Counted from the stretch's first letter, positions 48,869 through 58,513 are shown. The stretch: 64,000 nucleotides of DNA from Streptomyces sp. A 4/2 (GCF_940670765.1 NZ_CALNVW010000009.1:62001-126000), one strand, 5' to 3'. The notes: generated from the sequence alone by a model not told the origin. Numbers and translations: made by a program.

Positions 48869-49027
48869 ATCCCGCCCGAGGCCGATTCACCTACGCGTCA
48901 TTGACCGGACGGATTCCGCCGGGCCCAGGGCGTGTTCGAGAAATCTCCACGCGGGCCCGAGGGCGCTCTACCCTCTGCGTCCGGTGGGCGAATCTAGCGC
49001 AATTTCAAGCCACCTCAGGACAGATGT

Positions 49028-50116
49028 TCACAGTTGCTCATATCGACCCCTGATCTGCCCGCACATCGCCATGTCCACAGCAGGGAGCCAAGAGCCAGGG
49101 GGCATCTCCAGCCATCCGTGACCTGCCACTGCCTCGTCGATCGCCGCATGAAGGGCACTGAGCCCCGGGTGTCGCAAGGACTTTCGCCAGACGAGGGAAA
49201 CCGGCGACAGCGGTACGGGATCCACCACCGGCCGCAGCACCATGCCCGGAACGCCGATGAACTCGGTGCTCGCCAGGACCGACCAGCGCCGTTTGCGGAT
49301 CACTCGCGCGAACTCCTCCGGTCCGTCGATCTCCGGGAAGGGTTCGGCCAGTTCGATGCCCCGGCCCGCGAACAGCCGTACCGCCAGATCGGTCCACTCG
49401 GCCGTGGCCGGGTTTCCCGCCGCCGCGTAGAGGCTCTCCCCCGCCAGCGCGGCCAGCGGTACCTCCTCCAGGGCCGCGAGCCGGTGATCGCCGGGCAGCA
49501 GGACCGCTATGCGCTCGAACCGGACCGGCCGGTGGTCGAGTACGTCGAGCAGTTCGGGCGGCAGCCCGGCGACCCGCCCGGCCGAGACGTCGAGTCGGCC
49601 TGCCGCGATCTCCGCCGCCGCGCCCGTGAGTCCGCTGTGGAACCGGGCCACGAACTCGACGTCGGGCGCGCTCTCCCGGGCCCGCCGAAGCAGGCGGTGG
49701 GCGGTGCTGACCGGGGCGCCGACGTCGAAGAGGAGCGGGCGGTCGTCGCGCGCCCAGGCCACCGCCAGCTCGTCGTACGCCGCGAGCACGCGCCGGGCGT
49801 ACGGCAGCAGCCGCACGCCGTCGGCCGTGAGCGAGACCTGGCGGGTGGTCCGTACGAACAACTCGGCCCCCAGTTCCCGCTCCACCCGTCGGATGTCCCG
49901 GCTCAACGACTGCTGCGCGACGTAGAGACGGGCGGCGGCACGGGTGAAGTGCAGATCCTCGGCGACAGCCACGAAGGCCCGCAGCAGACGGGGGTCCAGG
50001 TGCCGAGGGTCGTGCGCCCGGGAATCACGGGGCCGGGAATCACGGGACCAGGAGTCATGAGGCCGGGGACCACGAGGCGGGGGATCGTGGGGCGGGGGAT
50101 CGTGGGGCGGGGGCAT
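49028..50116 (-). CDS. LysR family transcriptional regulator
   Basis: The 362-residue protein has a repetitive His/Asp/Pro/Arg-rich N-terminus of 35 residues, then the LysR winged helix (PRLLRAFVAVAEDLHFTRAAARLYVAQQSLSRDIRRVERELG) and a periplasmic-binding-like effector domain. The extension is encoded by 16-bp repeats near 50070-50110 and might not be translated from the first ATG; internal starts are absent near PRLLRAF. It is divergent from an MFS gene 83 bp away, the usual LysR arrangement. Confidence 0.9.
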   Translation of the reverse strand: MPPPHDPPPHDPPPRGPRPHDSWSRDSRPRDSRAHDPRHLDPRLLRAFVAVAEDLHFTRAAARLYVAQQSLSRDIRRVERELGAELFVRTTRQVSLTADGVRLLPYARRVLAAYDELAVAWARDDRPLLFDVGAPVSTAHRLLRRARESAPDVEFVARFHSGLTGAAAEIAAGRLDVSAGRVAGLPPELLDVLDHRPVRFERIAVLLPGDHRLAALEEVPLAALAGESLYAAAGNPATAEWTDLAVRLFAGRGIELAEPFPEIDGPEEFARVIRKRRWSVLASTEFIGVPGMVLRPVVDPVPLSPVSLVWRKSLRHPGLSALHAAIDEAVAGHGWLEMPPGSWLPAVDMAMCGQIRGRYEQL

Positions 50117-50199
50117 CCGGTGAACTTACAACGCAGCCGCGTCAATCGCCCCGGAACAAGTGTTGGACCCCGTGACGGCGGCGCAGCCAGGCTGGGGCC

Positions 50200-51705
50200 A
50201 TGCCGCACGAGTCCCGCTCGGGGATACCCACGCCCGCCACCACCACCGTCCCGCCGCCCACCACCGACCCGCCCAGCACCGGCACCACGTCCGGCACCGG
50301 CACCACCGCCAACCCCCCAGGACCTGTCCAGCCGATCTTTGCCGGGTCCGGAACGCCTGGCACTTCCCCAAGTTCTCGGCTCCGCTCGAACAGGGGAGAC
50401 CCCATTCCTCGCCGCGTTGCCGAAACGCCCACAGGAAACCACCCTGCGGACCCTTCGGCGCCTTGCGATGCACCGCGCCAGACGCCCCGGACTGATCCGA
50501 CAAGACCGACCGGACAGGTCCTCACCCCCTACCGCCGCCTTCTCACCACCCCCGGCGCCCGCGCCTTCACCGCGGGCAACCTCGTCGCCCGGCTGCCCAG
50601 CGGGATGTTCGGCGTCAGCGCCGTGATCATGATCGCCGGGGCGCGCGGCTCGTACGCCCTCGCCGGCGCCGTCACCGCCACCGGGCTGGCCGCCACGGCG
50701 CTCGTCGGCCCCTGGACGGCCCGGCTCATCGACCGGTACGGCCAGAGCAGGATCGCCGTACCCGCGGCGCTCACCGCGGCTCTCGGCTCTCTCGCGCTGC
50801 TGCTGTGCGTGCACTTCGACGCACCGGACTGGACGCTCTTCGCCGCCTACGCGGCCACCGCGACCACCCCCAACACCGGCGGGATGTCCCGGGCCCGCTG
50901 GGCTCATCTGCACCGCGACGACCCGGCCGCCCTGCACACGGTCAACTCCTTCGAACAGGCCGCCGACGAGCTCTGCTTCATGCTCGGCCCGGTGGTGGCG
51001 GCCTTCCTCTGCTCGGCGCTCTTCCCCGAGGCCGGGACGCTGGTCGGGGCGTTCCTGCTCGTCACCGGCGTCCTGGTCTTCGCCGCCCAGCGCGCCACCG
51101 AACCGCCCGCCACGCCCCGGACCACCAGGACCCGCTCACCGGTCCGCCACCCCGGCTTCCCCGCACTGCTCGCGGTCTTCCTCGCCACCGGTGCGGTGTT
51201 CGGCGCCATGGAGGTCACCACGATCGCCTTCGCCGACGCCCACGGACACCGCTCGGCCTCGGGCGTCGTACTCGCACTCCAGGCGGCGGGTTCCGGCGCT
51301 GCGGGACTGCTGTACGGGGCGGTGCGCCCGGCGCGGAACGTGCAACGGCGCCTGCTCTGCTGCCTGGCCGCCATGACCGTACTGATGACGGGCCCCCTCG
51401 TCGCGGCCTGGGCCACCGGCTCATTGCTCGTCCTCGCGGGCTCACTCCTGTTCGCGGGCGCGGCCACCGCACCGACCATGGTCACCGGCATGACGCTGGT
51501 CCAACGCCTCACCCCGGCAGGGCAGTTGAACGAAGGCATGACACTCGCCGTGACCGCGATCCTCGGCGGCATCGCCGCGGGCTCGGCCACCGCGGGCTGG
51601 GTCGTGGAACATACGGGCGCCGTCTCCGGCTACGCCGTGCCCACCTCGGCCGCCGCCCTCGCCCTGCTGCTGTGCGCGGCAACTCACCGTTCCCGGCGGG
51701 GATGA
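50200..51705 (+). CDS. MFS transporter with N-terminal extension crossing a genomic repeat
   Basis: From ATG 50200 the frame encodes 501 residues. The first 110 are Pro/Thr/Ser/Arg-rich and pass in frame through a dispersed Streptomyces-type repeat at 50362-50405. The MFS domain starts at about residue 112 (TPGARAFTAGNLVARLPSGMFG) and has about twelve helices. I find no ATG, GTG or TTG between the repeat and the first helix, so either the extension is real or the normal start was lost when the repeat inserted. The divergent LysR gene probably regulates it. Substrate unknown. Confidence 0.75.
   Translation: MPHESRSGIPTPATTTVPPPTTDPPSTGTTSGTGTTANPPGPVQPIFAGSGTPGTSPSSRLRSNRGDPIPRRVAETPTGNHPADPSAPCDAPRQTPRTDPTRPTGQVLTPYRRLLTTPGARAFTAGNLVARLPSGMFGVSAVIMIAGARGSYALAGAVTATGLAATALVGPWTARLIDRYGQSRIAVPAALTAALGSLALLLCVHFDAPDWTLFAAYAATATTPNTGGMSRARWAHLHRDDPAALHTVNSFEQAADELCFMLGPVVAAFLCSALFPEAGTLVGAFLLVTGVLVFAAQRATEPPATPRTTRTRSPVRHPGFPALLAVFLATGAVFGAMEVTTIAFADAHGHRSASGVVLALQAAGSGAAGLLYGAVRPARNVQRRLLCCLAAMTVLMTGPLVAAWATGSLLVLAGSLLFAGAATAPTMVTGMTLVQRLTPAGQLNEGMTLAVTAILGGIAAGSATAGWVVEHTGAVSGYAVPTSAAALALLLCAATHRSRRG
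50362..50405. repeat. Dispersed Streptomyces REP-like element
   Basis: The sequence CTTCCCCAAGTTCTCGGC, CTCCGCTCGAACAGGGGAGA and CCCC in series closely matches a repeat I recall in many Streptomyces intergenic regions (CCCCTGCTCGAGCGAAGCCG and GAGAGCTTGGGGGAAG on the other strand). Finding it inside a reading frame is unusual. Confidence 0.6.
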
Positions 51706-51818
51706 ACCCGGAAACACCACCGGCCCGAAAGTCCGGAAAAGGCCTTGAGCCCCCTGCCTGGAAGGGCTACGGCCGGGCCCGGTACCCTGCATCGTTCATC
51801 ACTACAGGGGAGGGCCTC

Positions 51819-52250
51819 ATGGCCGTACGCAAGGCGACCATCCAAGAGCAGATCAACGCGGCTATCGCTCAAGCCAATCCGGGCGACCGCACACATGTGT
51901 CCATCCAGGCCATCGCGGGCCCGAACCCGATGCTGATGAGCATGCTGGGGATCATAGGCCAGTCGTTCCTCACGTATTACTTCGTGACGGTGACCGACCA
52001 GGCCGTACTGATCCACAAGGCCAGCCGCATGAGCAACCGCCCGCAGGAGATCGTGCACGCCCTGCCGCCGGCCGAGGCCATGCGCGCGGTCAGCGACATC
52101 AGGCGCGGCAGCCTGTGGAGCTCGTTCCGCCTCCAGCTCCCGAACAGCGCCAAGCCGGTCAAGATGAACGTGCACCGCATCTGGCGCAAGGAAATGGACC
52201 AGCTCCTCGGCATGCTGACCGGCTACCAGCCCTCCTCGACCTTGGCATAG
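51819..52250 (+). CDS. Small PH-like or hypothetical soluble protein
   Basis: ATG 51819 follows AGGGGAGGG by 4 nt and gives 143 residues. The central part (TYYFVTVTDQAVLIHKASRM, then SLWSSFRLQLPNSAKPVKMNVHRIWRKEMDQLL) looks like a beta-rich PH-type fold ending in a helix. No signal or membrane helix is evident. I do not recognise a specific family. The gene stands alone after the MFS gene, with its own promoter-like TACCCT at about 51783. Confidence 0.75.
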   Translation: MAVRKATIQEQINAAIAQANPGDRTHVSIQAIAGPNPMLMSMLGIIGQSFLTYYFVTVTDQAVLIHKASRMSNRPQEIVHALPPAEAMRAVSDIRRGSLWSSFRLQLPNSAKPVKMNVHRIWRKEMDQLLGMLTGYQPSSTLA

Positions 52251-52280
52251 GCCACAGGGCGGCCCCCAGGGGCTTGCGGG

Positions 52281-53354
52281 TCAGCGGTTGACCGACTGGA
52301 TCTCCTGGACGTTCAGGTTCTGAGTGGCCTCGAAGGTCCCGTCCGGGAGATCCCCCTTGGTGCCGCCGGACCCCTCCCAGGAGATCCGCCACGTCACCGA
52401 CGCCTTCAGCCGGTACGGCGCGCCGTCGGTCGCCCGCAGGTAGGTGACACCACAGGGCGGAGTCCTGGCCGAATCACCCTTCTTGTACGGGGCGCCGATG
52501 CTGCCGTCACCGTTGATCCCGCAGTCGCCCGACGCGGGGTACGTCTCCGCGTCCGTGGTACCCGGCTCCAGATGCAGAGCGACCGGCTTCGCTGTGGTCT
52601 CCGCCCACACTCCGGTACCCGGCAGCTCGGCGCGCACCTTGACGTCCTGGAACTTCGCCCGGTCCAGCCACACCCAGGTGGGCAGATTGACGGTGGACTT
52701 GGCCTGGGGCTTCAACTGAACCTTGGTTTCAGGGACGTTGATCCTGTCGTAGGCGTAGGCCGCGAGGACATCGGGGGTCGGGGCGTGCGGGTCGTCGGGG
52801 AGCGTGTTGGCGTCCTGCCAGAACAGGTTCCGCTCGCAGTCGTAGGCCCAGGGATCGTGCGCCACATCCTGGTTGATGACCCCGCGCCAGAACTTCCCGT
52901 CCTTGCCGATGTTGTAGTTCTTGTAGCTCGTCTCGTCAGGGTTCGAGGACTGGCCCTTCTCGTAATTGTTGACCATCAGCTCCTCACCCCAGCTGACCGT
53001 CGGAGTGACGGGCACCAGAGGCCCGCCCTTCTTCAGCCGCTCCACCCCGGCCTTCAACTCCTCAGGGGTCGCGACCGGTTCGTACCAGCAGGCGGGCGGC
53101 TTCCAGTTGGGGTCCACCGCGGTGAGGGGCTTGGGCGACTTACCGGGGGCGCCGCCGGAGACCTGCGTGACCTTGATGCTGGTGGCACCGGCTGAGGCCA
53201 TCAGGGTGTTGCCCGAGGTGCCTCCGTGAGGGCCGTTGGGCTTGGTGTTCTGATGCTGGTCATCGTCCCCGAACGCGTAGGCCACACCTGAAGTAGAGAC
53301 GAGAGCGAGCGCCGAAACAGTGAGACAGGTGCACAGCATCGCTATGGTTCGCAT
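52281..53354 (-). CDS. Secreted protein of unknown function
   Basis: The 357-residue protein starts at ATG 53354, which shares one base with the upstream stop (TGATG). A Sec signal peptide ends at VAYA-FGDDD. The mature protein is rich in Trp and charged residues (CWYEPVATPEELKAGVERLKKGG; PTWVWLDRAKFQDVKVRAELPG) with Cys pairs CERN and CGIN/CGVT, suggesting a beta-rich extracellular domain with disulfides. It is translationally coupled to the lipoprotein gene upstream. Confidence 0.85.
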   Translation of the reverse strand: MRTIAMLCTCLTVSALALVSTSGVAYAFGDDDQHQNTKPNGPHGGTSGNTLMASAGATSIKVTQVSGGAPGKSPKPLTAVDPNWKPPACWYEPVATPEELKAGVERLKKGGPLVPVTPTVSWGEELMVNNYEKGQSSNPDETSYKNYNIGKDGKFWRGVINQDVAHDPWAYDCERNLFWQDANTLPDDPHAPTPDVLAAYAYDRINVPETKVQLKPQAKSTVNLPTWVWLDRAKFQDVKVRAELPGTGVWAETTAKPVALHLEPGTTDAETYPASGDCGINGDGSIGAPYKKGDSARTPPCGVTYLRATDGAPYRLKASVTWRISWEGSGGTKGDLPDGTFEATQNLNVQEIQSVNR

Positions 53355-54007
53355 CAGCTGCACGCCCCGGGAACGGTCTCCAGCGAAACGGTCTGCCAGA
53401 CTCCCTGGGAATTCTTGTCCAGCCTGGTCTGGTACAGGAGCACCGAATCGGCCTTGTCCGGGGTGCGTGTGACCTTGCTGGTCTTGCGATTCTTCGTGGA
53501 CGCCTGCCGTTCGTCCACGCAGTAGAAGAGCACCCCTGAGCCCGTATCGTTGATGTGCACCTGCGGCGAGAAGATCCTGACCTTCCCGATCAGGCTGTTG
53601 TCGTCATCGACGAAGCTCTTGATCCACTTCTTGGCAGACGCCAGCGACCCGCCCGAGTTGTAGAACGCCACCCCGCCGGAATCAGGCTGTGCGTCGATGA
53701 TCGCCGCGTACTCCGACTTCAGCTGCTCCGCCCCGTCATTCATGATCGCCTGAAGCTTCGGGTCACTGTTGGTCCAGCCCTCGAAGTTGGTCTGGAAATC
53801 CTTCGGGAACGCGACCTGCGGCCGCTTTACCCCACCGGGCGCGGCCGAAGCAGACGCACTCGCCGAAGCCTTCCCGCTGCTGCCGTCCGCCCCCTTGATC
53901 TTGTCCGAGGCCGAGCTGTCGCCTCCGCCGGAGGAGCCGCAGGCGGTCAGAAGGACGGCGGTGGACGCCGTGATCGCGGCCGTCACGAGCCAGGTGGAGC
54001 GGTTCAC
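53354..54007 (-). CDS. Lipoprotein of unknown function
   Basis: The 217-residue product starts at GTG 54007 with GGAG 8 nt upstream. The signal ends in the lipobox LLTAC, followed by a Ser/Gly/Ala linker. The globular part (VAFPKDFQTNFEGWTNSDPK; SGVLFYCVDERQASTKNRK) has two Cys residues near the C-terminus. It resembles small NTF2-like extracytoplasmic proteins in length, but I cannot assign it. It forms a two-gene unit with the next secreted protein. Confidence 0.85.
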   Translation of the reverse strand: MNRSTWLVTAAITASTAVLLTACGSSGGGDSSASDKIKGADGSSGKASASASASAAPGGVKRPQVAFPKDFQTNFEGWTNSDPKLQAIMNDGAEQLKSEYAAIIDAQPDSGGVAFYNSGGSLASAKKWIKSFVDDDNSLIGKVRIFSPQVHINDTGSGVLFYCVDERQASTKNRKTSKVTRTPDKADSVLLYQTRLDKNSQGVWQTVSLETVPGACS

Positions 54008-54123
54008 TCTGGATACTCCCGATGTTGATCGTGGGGTGGTGGCACAGACCGGCCAACGCTATCCGTGATCACGGGGTGACACCAGGGCAGCCTGAAAGCC
54101 CCGACCGGGTCCAGGCGCACAAA

Positions 54124-54161
54124 AACCGTCGGCCCGTCGTATGAACGACGGGCCGACGGTT
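54124..54161 (-). terminator. Intrinsic terminator of ssrA
   Basis: AACCGTCGGCCCGTCG and CGACGGGCCGACGGTT form a perfect 16-bp stem with a 6-nt loop. On the minus strand the stem is followed by a T-run (AAAAA at 54121-54125 on plus), 9 nt after the tmRNA 3' end. Confidence 0.95.
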
Positions 54162-54169
54162 ACATGGGG

Positions 54170-54557
54170 TGGTGGAGATGGCGGGAATCGAACCCGCGTC
54201 CAACGGTGCAGAACCAGGGCTTCTCCGAGCGCAGTTCGCTACGATTTTCTCGGCCCCGGAGATCTCGCGAACAAGTCTCCGACGGGCTCAGTCACTGTTT
54301 GATTTCCCACCGGACCCCGTGACCGGGACCGGCGGTTTAGTTCCCTAGATTATGCCAGGATCCGGGTCGGGAACTTCCCCGGGCTGACACCCATTCAGGG
54401 TCCTTCAGTCACTGTTATTAGGCAGCGAGGGCGAAGGACTGGGAATCGCTCTTAGAGTTGGCGATTATTGTTTGCGACATATGGTTTACGAGATCATTGC
54501 CGCTTCCTCGGCTCGCTTCACCTGCTTCGACAGCCGCTGTCGAAACCGATCATCCCC
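54170..54557 (-). ncRNA. ssrA: Transfer-messenger RNA (tmRNA)
   Basis: The 5' end GGGGATGATCGGTTTCGAC and the 3' end with TTCGATTCCCGCCATC and encoded CCA (54172-54170) form the tRNA-like part, so the gene spans about 388 nt. The tag frame runs from GCC at 54462 to a double TAA at 54420-54415 and encodes ANSKSDSQSFALAA, ending in the degradation signal ALAA. It rescues stalled ribosomes with SmpB, whose gene lies just upstream. Confidence 0.97.
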
Positions 54558-54648
54558 ATGTTGATTTTTCAAGGTGATACCGCGCCCCGAAGGGTGCAGT
54601 GCCATCGTACGTGACCAACCCGCGACGGTGCCACTGTATTCCCGCGGG

Positions 54649-55128
54649 TCAGCCCCGCTGCTTGCGCCGGACCGCCGACACCGCGCGGTCCGTCTCCCGC
54701 CGGTCCTGCTTCTCGCGCAGGGTCTGCCGCTTGTCGTACTCCTTCTTGCCCTTCGCCAGCGCGATCTCGACCTTCGCCCGGCCGTCCTTGAAGTACAGCG
54801 CCAGCGGCACGATCGTCAGGCCGGACTCCTGGGTCTTGGACTCCAGCTTGGTGATCTCCGCGCGGTGCATGAGCAGCTTCCGCTTCCTGCGGGCGCTGTG
54901 GTTGGTCCACGTCCCCTGCGTGTACTCGGGCACGTGCACGTTGTACAGCCATGCCTCGTGGCCCTCGATCTGCACGAAGCCGTCCACCAGGGACGCCCGC
55001 CCCATCCGCAGCGACTTCACCTCGGTCCCCGTCAGCACCATTCCGCACTCGTAGGTGTCGAGGATGAGGTAGTCGTGCCGTGCCTTTTTGTGCTGGGCGA
55101 TCATCTTTCGCCCTGTTTCCTTAGCCAT
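54649..55128 (-). CDS. smpB: SsrA-binding protein
   Basis: The 159-residue protein has the SmpB core ([71 protein letters not shown]) and the basic C-terminal tail that enters the mRNA channel. It lies 18 bp after the S41 protease gene and 91 bp before ssrA, so partner genes are side by side. Confidence 0.98.
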   Translation of the reverse strand: MAKETGRKMIAQHKKARHDYLILDTYECGMVLTGTEVKSLRMGRASLVDGFVQIEGHEAWLYNVHVPEYTQGTWTNHSARRKRKLLMHRAEITKLESKTQESGLTIVPLALYFKDGRAKVEIALAKGKKEYDKRQTLREKQDRRETDRAVSAVRRKQRG

Positions 55129-55146
55129 AGTGCGACCATTTTCGCA

Positions 55147-56316
55147 CTAAGCCCCTCCCCCGAGGCCACTCAATACTGTCTCGGCCGTCGCTTCGGCCCG
55201 TTTGCCCGCTGTCACGTCGGGGGTGATCCCCCGGCCGTCGACGCTGCGCCCTGCCGGCGTGCGGTAGTGGCCGACGGTCAGCTCCGCCACGGCGCCGCCC
55301 GGCAGCGCGCTCGGCATCTGCACCGAGCCCTTGCCGAAGGTCCGTGAGCCGACGGTGACGGCCCGGCCACGGTCCTGGAGCGCGCCGGTGAGCAGCTCGG
55401 CCGCGCTCATCGTGCCGCCGTCGATCAGGACGACGAGGGGCCTGTCGGTGTCCCCGCCCCGGTGCGCGTACACCGCCCGCTGGGCGCCGTGCACGTCGTA
55501 CGTGGCGACCAGCCCGCCGTCCAGCAGGGCCGAGGCCGCGGCGGTGGCCTCGGTGACCAGGCCGCCGCTGTTGCCGCGGAGGTCCAGGAGTAAGCCGCCG
55601 TGGGCGGGCGCGGCGCTGACGGCCTTCTGCACCCGCTCGCCCGAGCCCCTGGTGAAGGCGGTGACCTTGATCATCGTCGCCCGGTCGGCCAGCTGTCCGA
55701 CGGTGACGGCCTCGGTGGTCAGCCGGGCCCGGCGCAGGGTCCGCGTCACGGTCGTGGGACCGCGCCGCACCCCGACGACCACCGGCGTACCCGGCGTGGA
55801 CGCACCGTCGCCGCCACGCAGCCGGGTGACGACGTCGGTGACCGGGTTGGTGCCGACCTGGCGGCCGTCGATCGTACGGAACACGTCGCCCGCCCTGAGG
55901 CCTGCACGGGCCGCCGGGCCGCCGGGGCGGACCCGTTCGATCTCGATGTGTCCGTCGCGGCTGCGCCGGGCCCACAGGCCGACGCCGGTGTACTCGCCGT
56001 CCAGGGAGTCCTCGAACTCCTGGTACTCGGAACGGTCGTACACCGCGCCCCAGCGGTCCCCGCTGTGGCTGACGACCTCCTCGGCCGCCTTCGTGCCGGA
56101 CTCGCCGGCGGCCTCGGCCTCCGACGCGGCCCTGACGAGTTCGCCGCGGTCGACGGTGTCGGCGGCGTCACGCGTACGGGTGGGTCTCGGCGTCCTCGCC
56201 TCGCCCGGCAGGGAGTTGGTGGCCGAGGCCGTGGCGAGCACGCTCACGAAGACCAAAGTCAGAACCGCCCCGCGGCGAACGCTGCGGGGCGAGGAACAGT
56301 AATCCGGGCCTGACAT
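55147..56316 (-). CDS. S41 carboxy-terminal processing protease
   Basis: The 389-residue exported protease has a signal or membrane anchor (GAVLTLVFVSVLATASA), a PDZ domain (GGPAARAGLRAGDVFRTIDG) and the S41 catalytic part with Ser in GGTMSAAELLTGAL and Lys in RTFGKGSVQMP. ATG 56316 or GTG 56325 could start it. It is encoded between ftsX and smpB, and may process envelope proteins linked to division, though that is inference from context. Confidence 0.93.
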   Translation of the reverse strand: MSGPDYCSSPRSVRRGAVLTLVFVSVLATASATNSLPGEARTPRPTRTRDAADTVDRGELVRAASEAEAAGESGTKAAEEVVSHSGDRWGAVYDRSEYQEFEDSLDGEYTGVGLWARRSRDGHIEIERVRPGGPAARAGLRAGDVFRTIDGRQVGTNPVTDVVTRLRGGDGASTPGTPVVVGVRRGPTTVTRTLRRARLTTEAVTVGQLADRATMIKVTAFTRGSGERVQKAVSAAPAHGGLLLDLRGNSGGLVTEATAAASALLDGGLVATYDVHGAQRAVYAHRGGDTDRPLVVLIDGGTMSAAELLTGALQDRGRAVTVGSRTFGKGSVQMPSALPGGAVAELTVGHYRTPAGRSVDGRGITPDVTAGKRAEATAETVLSGLGGGA

Positions 56317-56384
56317 GGCGCCCACTGTAGGGCAACCCCCGTGCGCCGCAGGGCTCGTTCACCTGACGGCGCACAGGGCGAGTT

Positions 56385-57305
56385 TCACACCTTCAGGTAC
56401 TTGCGCAGAGCGAAGAGAGCAGCAAGGGCGGGCATCAGCAGCCCGATTGCGAGCACCAGCGGCAACTTGGACAGGACGGCGTCCCAGCCGATGAAGTCGA
56501 TCAGGTTCAGCTTCTCGTGCAGCGCGAGACCGTGGTCGATCAGGAAGTAGCGGCCGACGAGCAGCATGCCGCAGGCGACAAGTCCGCCCAGCAGCCCCGC
56601 GAACGCGGCCTCCATGATGAACGGCATCTGGATGTAGAAGCTGGACGCGCCCACCAGGCGCATGATCCCGGTCTCCCGTCTGCGGCTGAACGCCGAGACG
56701 CGGACGGTGTTCACGATCAGCATCAGCGCGATGATCAGCATCAGCGCCATCACGAAGAGGGCAGCCACGTTCATGCCGTTGAGCAGCGCGAAGAGGTTCT
56801 CCAGGATGCCGCGCTGGTCCTGGACGGTCATGACGCCGTCCCGGCCGGCGAACGCCGTCGCGATCACCTTGTACTTCGTCGGGTCCTTGAGCTTGACGCG
56901 GAGCGACGACTGGAGCTGGTCGGGCGTGATGGACCCCGTCATCGGGGCGCCCTTGAACTCCTGCTGGTAGTGCTTGTACGCCTCGTCCGCCGACTCGTAG
57001 GTCACGGTCTCGACGAGGTTGTCCATCTTCTTCAGATCGGCCTCGATCGAATTCTTCTGCTCCTCGGTGACGGCTCCCTTGGCGCACTTGGGAGTGGATT
57101 CCGCGTCACCCTTGGAGCAGAGGAAGATCGAGACGTTGACCTTGTCGTACCAGTAGCCCTTCATCGTGTTCACCTGGTCGCGCATGAGCAGCGAACCGCC
57201 GAACAGGGCCAGGGACAGGGCGACGGAGACGATGACCGCGAAGGTCATCGTGAGATTGCGGCGGAGACCCACGCCGATCTCCGACAGGACGAACTGGGCG
57301 CGCAT
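56385..57305 (-). CDS. ftsX: Cell division ABC transporter permease FtsX
   Basis: The 306-residue protein has the FtsX layout: one N-terminal helix (LTMTFAVIVSVALSLALFGG), an extracellular loop of about 120 residues (DKVNVSIFLCSKGD to VIATAFAGRDG) and three C-terminal helices. Two Cys (LCSKG, KCAKG) may form a disulfide in the loop. FtsEX activates cell wall hydrolases at division. AAAGGA precedes the ATG, 9 nt after the ftsE stop. Confidence 0.96.
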   Translation of the reverse strand: MRAQFVLSEIGVGLRRNLTMTFAVIVSVALSLALFGGSLLMRDQVNTMKGYWYDKVNVSIFLCSKGDAESTPKCAKGAVTEEQKNSIEADLKKMDNLVETVTYESADEAYKHYQQEFKGAPMTGSITPDQLQSSLRVKLKDPTKYKVIATAFAGRDGVMTVQDQRGILENLFALLNGMNVAALFVMALMLIIALMLIVNTVRVSAFSRRRETGIMRLVGASSFYIQMPFIMEAAFAGLLGGLVACGMLLVGRYFLIDHGLALHEKLNLIDFIGWDAVLSKLPLVLAIGLLMPALAALFALRKYLKV

Positions 57306-57314
57306 GGCGTCCTT

Positions 57315-58004
57315 TCAGTGCTGGTAGCCGTAGACGCCGCGCGACTGGTCGCGCACGAGACGGCCCTTCTCTAGTTCAATGACGCGCTTGCGCATCTGGT
57401 CGACGATCTGCTGGTCGTGGGTGGCCATCACCACGGTGGTACCGGTGCGGTTGATCCGGTCCAGCAGCTTCATGATGCCGACGGAGGTCTGCGGGTCGAG
57501 GTTGCCGGTCGGCTCGTCCGCGATCAGCAGCATGGGGCGGTTGACGAAGGCCCGCGCGATGGCCACGCGCTGCTGCTCACCACCGGAGAGCTCACCGGGC
57601 ATCCGGTCCTCCTTGCCCCCGAGGCCGACCAGGTCGAGCACCTGGGGAACGGCCTTGCGGATCTCACCGCGGGGCTTGCCGATGACCTCCTGCGCGAACG
57701 CCACGTTCTGCGCGACGGTCTTGTTGGGCAGCAGGCGGAAGTCCTGGAAGACGGTGCCGAGCTGGCGGCGCATCTGCGGCACCTTCCAGTTCGACAGGCG
57801 CGCGAGGTCCTTGCCCAGGACGTGCACCATGCCGTGGCTGGTGCGCTCCTCACGGAGAACGAGCCGCAGGAAGGTCGACTTACCGGAACCGGAAGAGCCC
57901 ACCAGGAAGACGAACTCCCCCTTCTCGATCTCAAGGGAGACATCCCGCAGCGCGGGGCGGTTCTGCTTGGGATAGGTCTTGGAGACGTTGTCGAATCGGA
58001 TCAC
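57315..58004 (-). CDS. ftsE: Cell division ABC ATPase FtsE
   Basis: The 229-residue ATPase begins [23 protein letters not shown] and shows Walker [14 protein letters not shown], signature [15 protein letters not shown], Walker [14 protein letters not shown] and the switch His in MATHDQQ. GTG 58004 is used because the frame upstream is not family-like. It is the first gene of the ftsE-ftsX-S41-smpB cluster. Confidence 0.96.
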   Translation of the reverse strand: MIRFDNVSKTYPKQNRPALRDVSLEIEKGEFVFLVGSSGSGKSTFLRLVLREERTSHGMVHVLGKDLARLSNWKVPQMRRQLGTVFQDFRLLPNKTVAQNVAFAQEVIGKPRGEIRKAVPQVLDLVGLGGKEDRMPGELSGGEQQRVAIARAFVNRPMLLIADEPTGNLDPQTSVGIMKLLDRINRTGTTVVMATHDQQIVDQMRKRVIELEKGRLVRDQSRGVYGYQH

Positions 58005-58253
58005 GAGTGCACCACGTCGGCCGGGAATAGGTGAGCGTGACCTTACGCGAAGCGGATGTGCGCCCGCAGGCAGCGTCCGTCGATGCGTGGTATGTCCGCG
58101 ATATGCAGGGGTACGGACCGGGCGGAATCCGGCGGGGCGCGCCGAATCGCGTGTGAACTGGCACAGTAGAAGAGGGAACAGTTGAGTTTCCCCGGGCGTT
58201 GTCCCGGGTGACAGCGCGTGAAGCGGTTCCGCCGCGCGGGAGGAGGAATGCGC

Positions 58254-58448
58254 ATGACCTACGACCGACTGGTGTGCGCGAACTGCGCGTCTCCCGTCAG
58301 CGAGGGCCGCTGCCGGGTCTGCCGTGCCAGCCGCGAGCGGCTCCAGCAGGAGTCGGGCTCCTTCGGCGGCCTCAGCCCGGTGGCGTTGATCACCTTGCTG
58401 ATACTGCTGGTGGCGGCGCTGGCACTGCTGGCGCAGCAGACCGTCTGA
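58254..58448 (+). CDS. Small zinc-ribbon membrane protein
   Basis: ATG 58254 follows AGGAGG by 7 nt and gives 64 residues ([20 protein letters not shown]). The first 30 residues hold CANC and CRVC motifs that can bind zinc, and the rest is one membrane helix ([20 protein letters not shown]). It is divergent from ftsE. No function is known to me. Confidence 0.85.
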   Translation: MTYDRLVCANCASPVSEGRCRVCRASRERLQQESGSFGGLSPVALITLLILLVAALALLAQQTV

Positions 58449-58513
58449 CCGGACCGTCCGCGGACCCCACGAAGGCCGCCCCAAGGCCGCCCGTGGGCTC
58501 TGCCGGGACATGA

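Noticed and set aside
54170..54557. Integrated element at ssrA
   Set aside because: No integrase, excisionase or duplicated tmRNA 3' end is seen nearby; the flanking genes look chromosomal.
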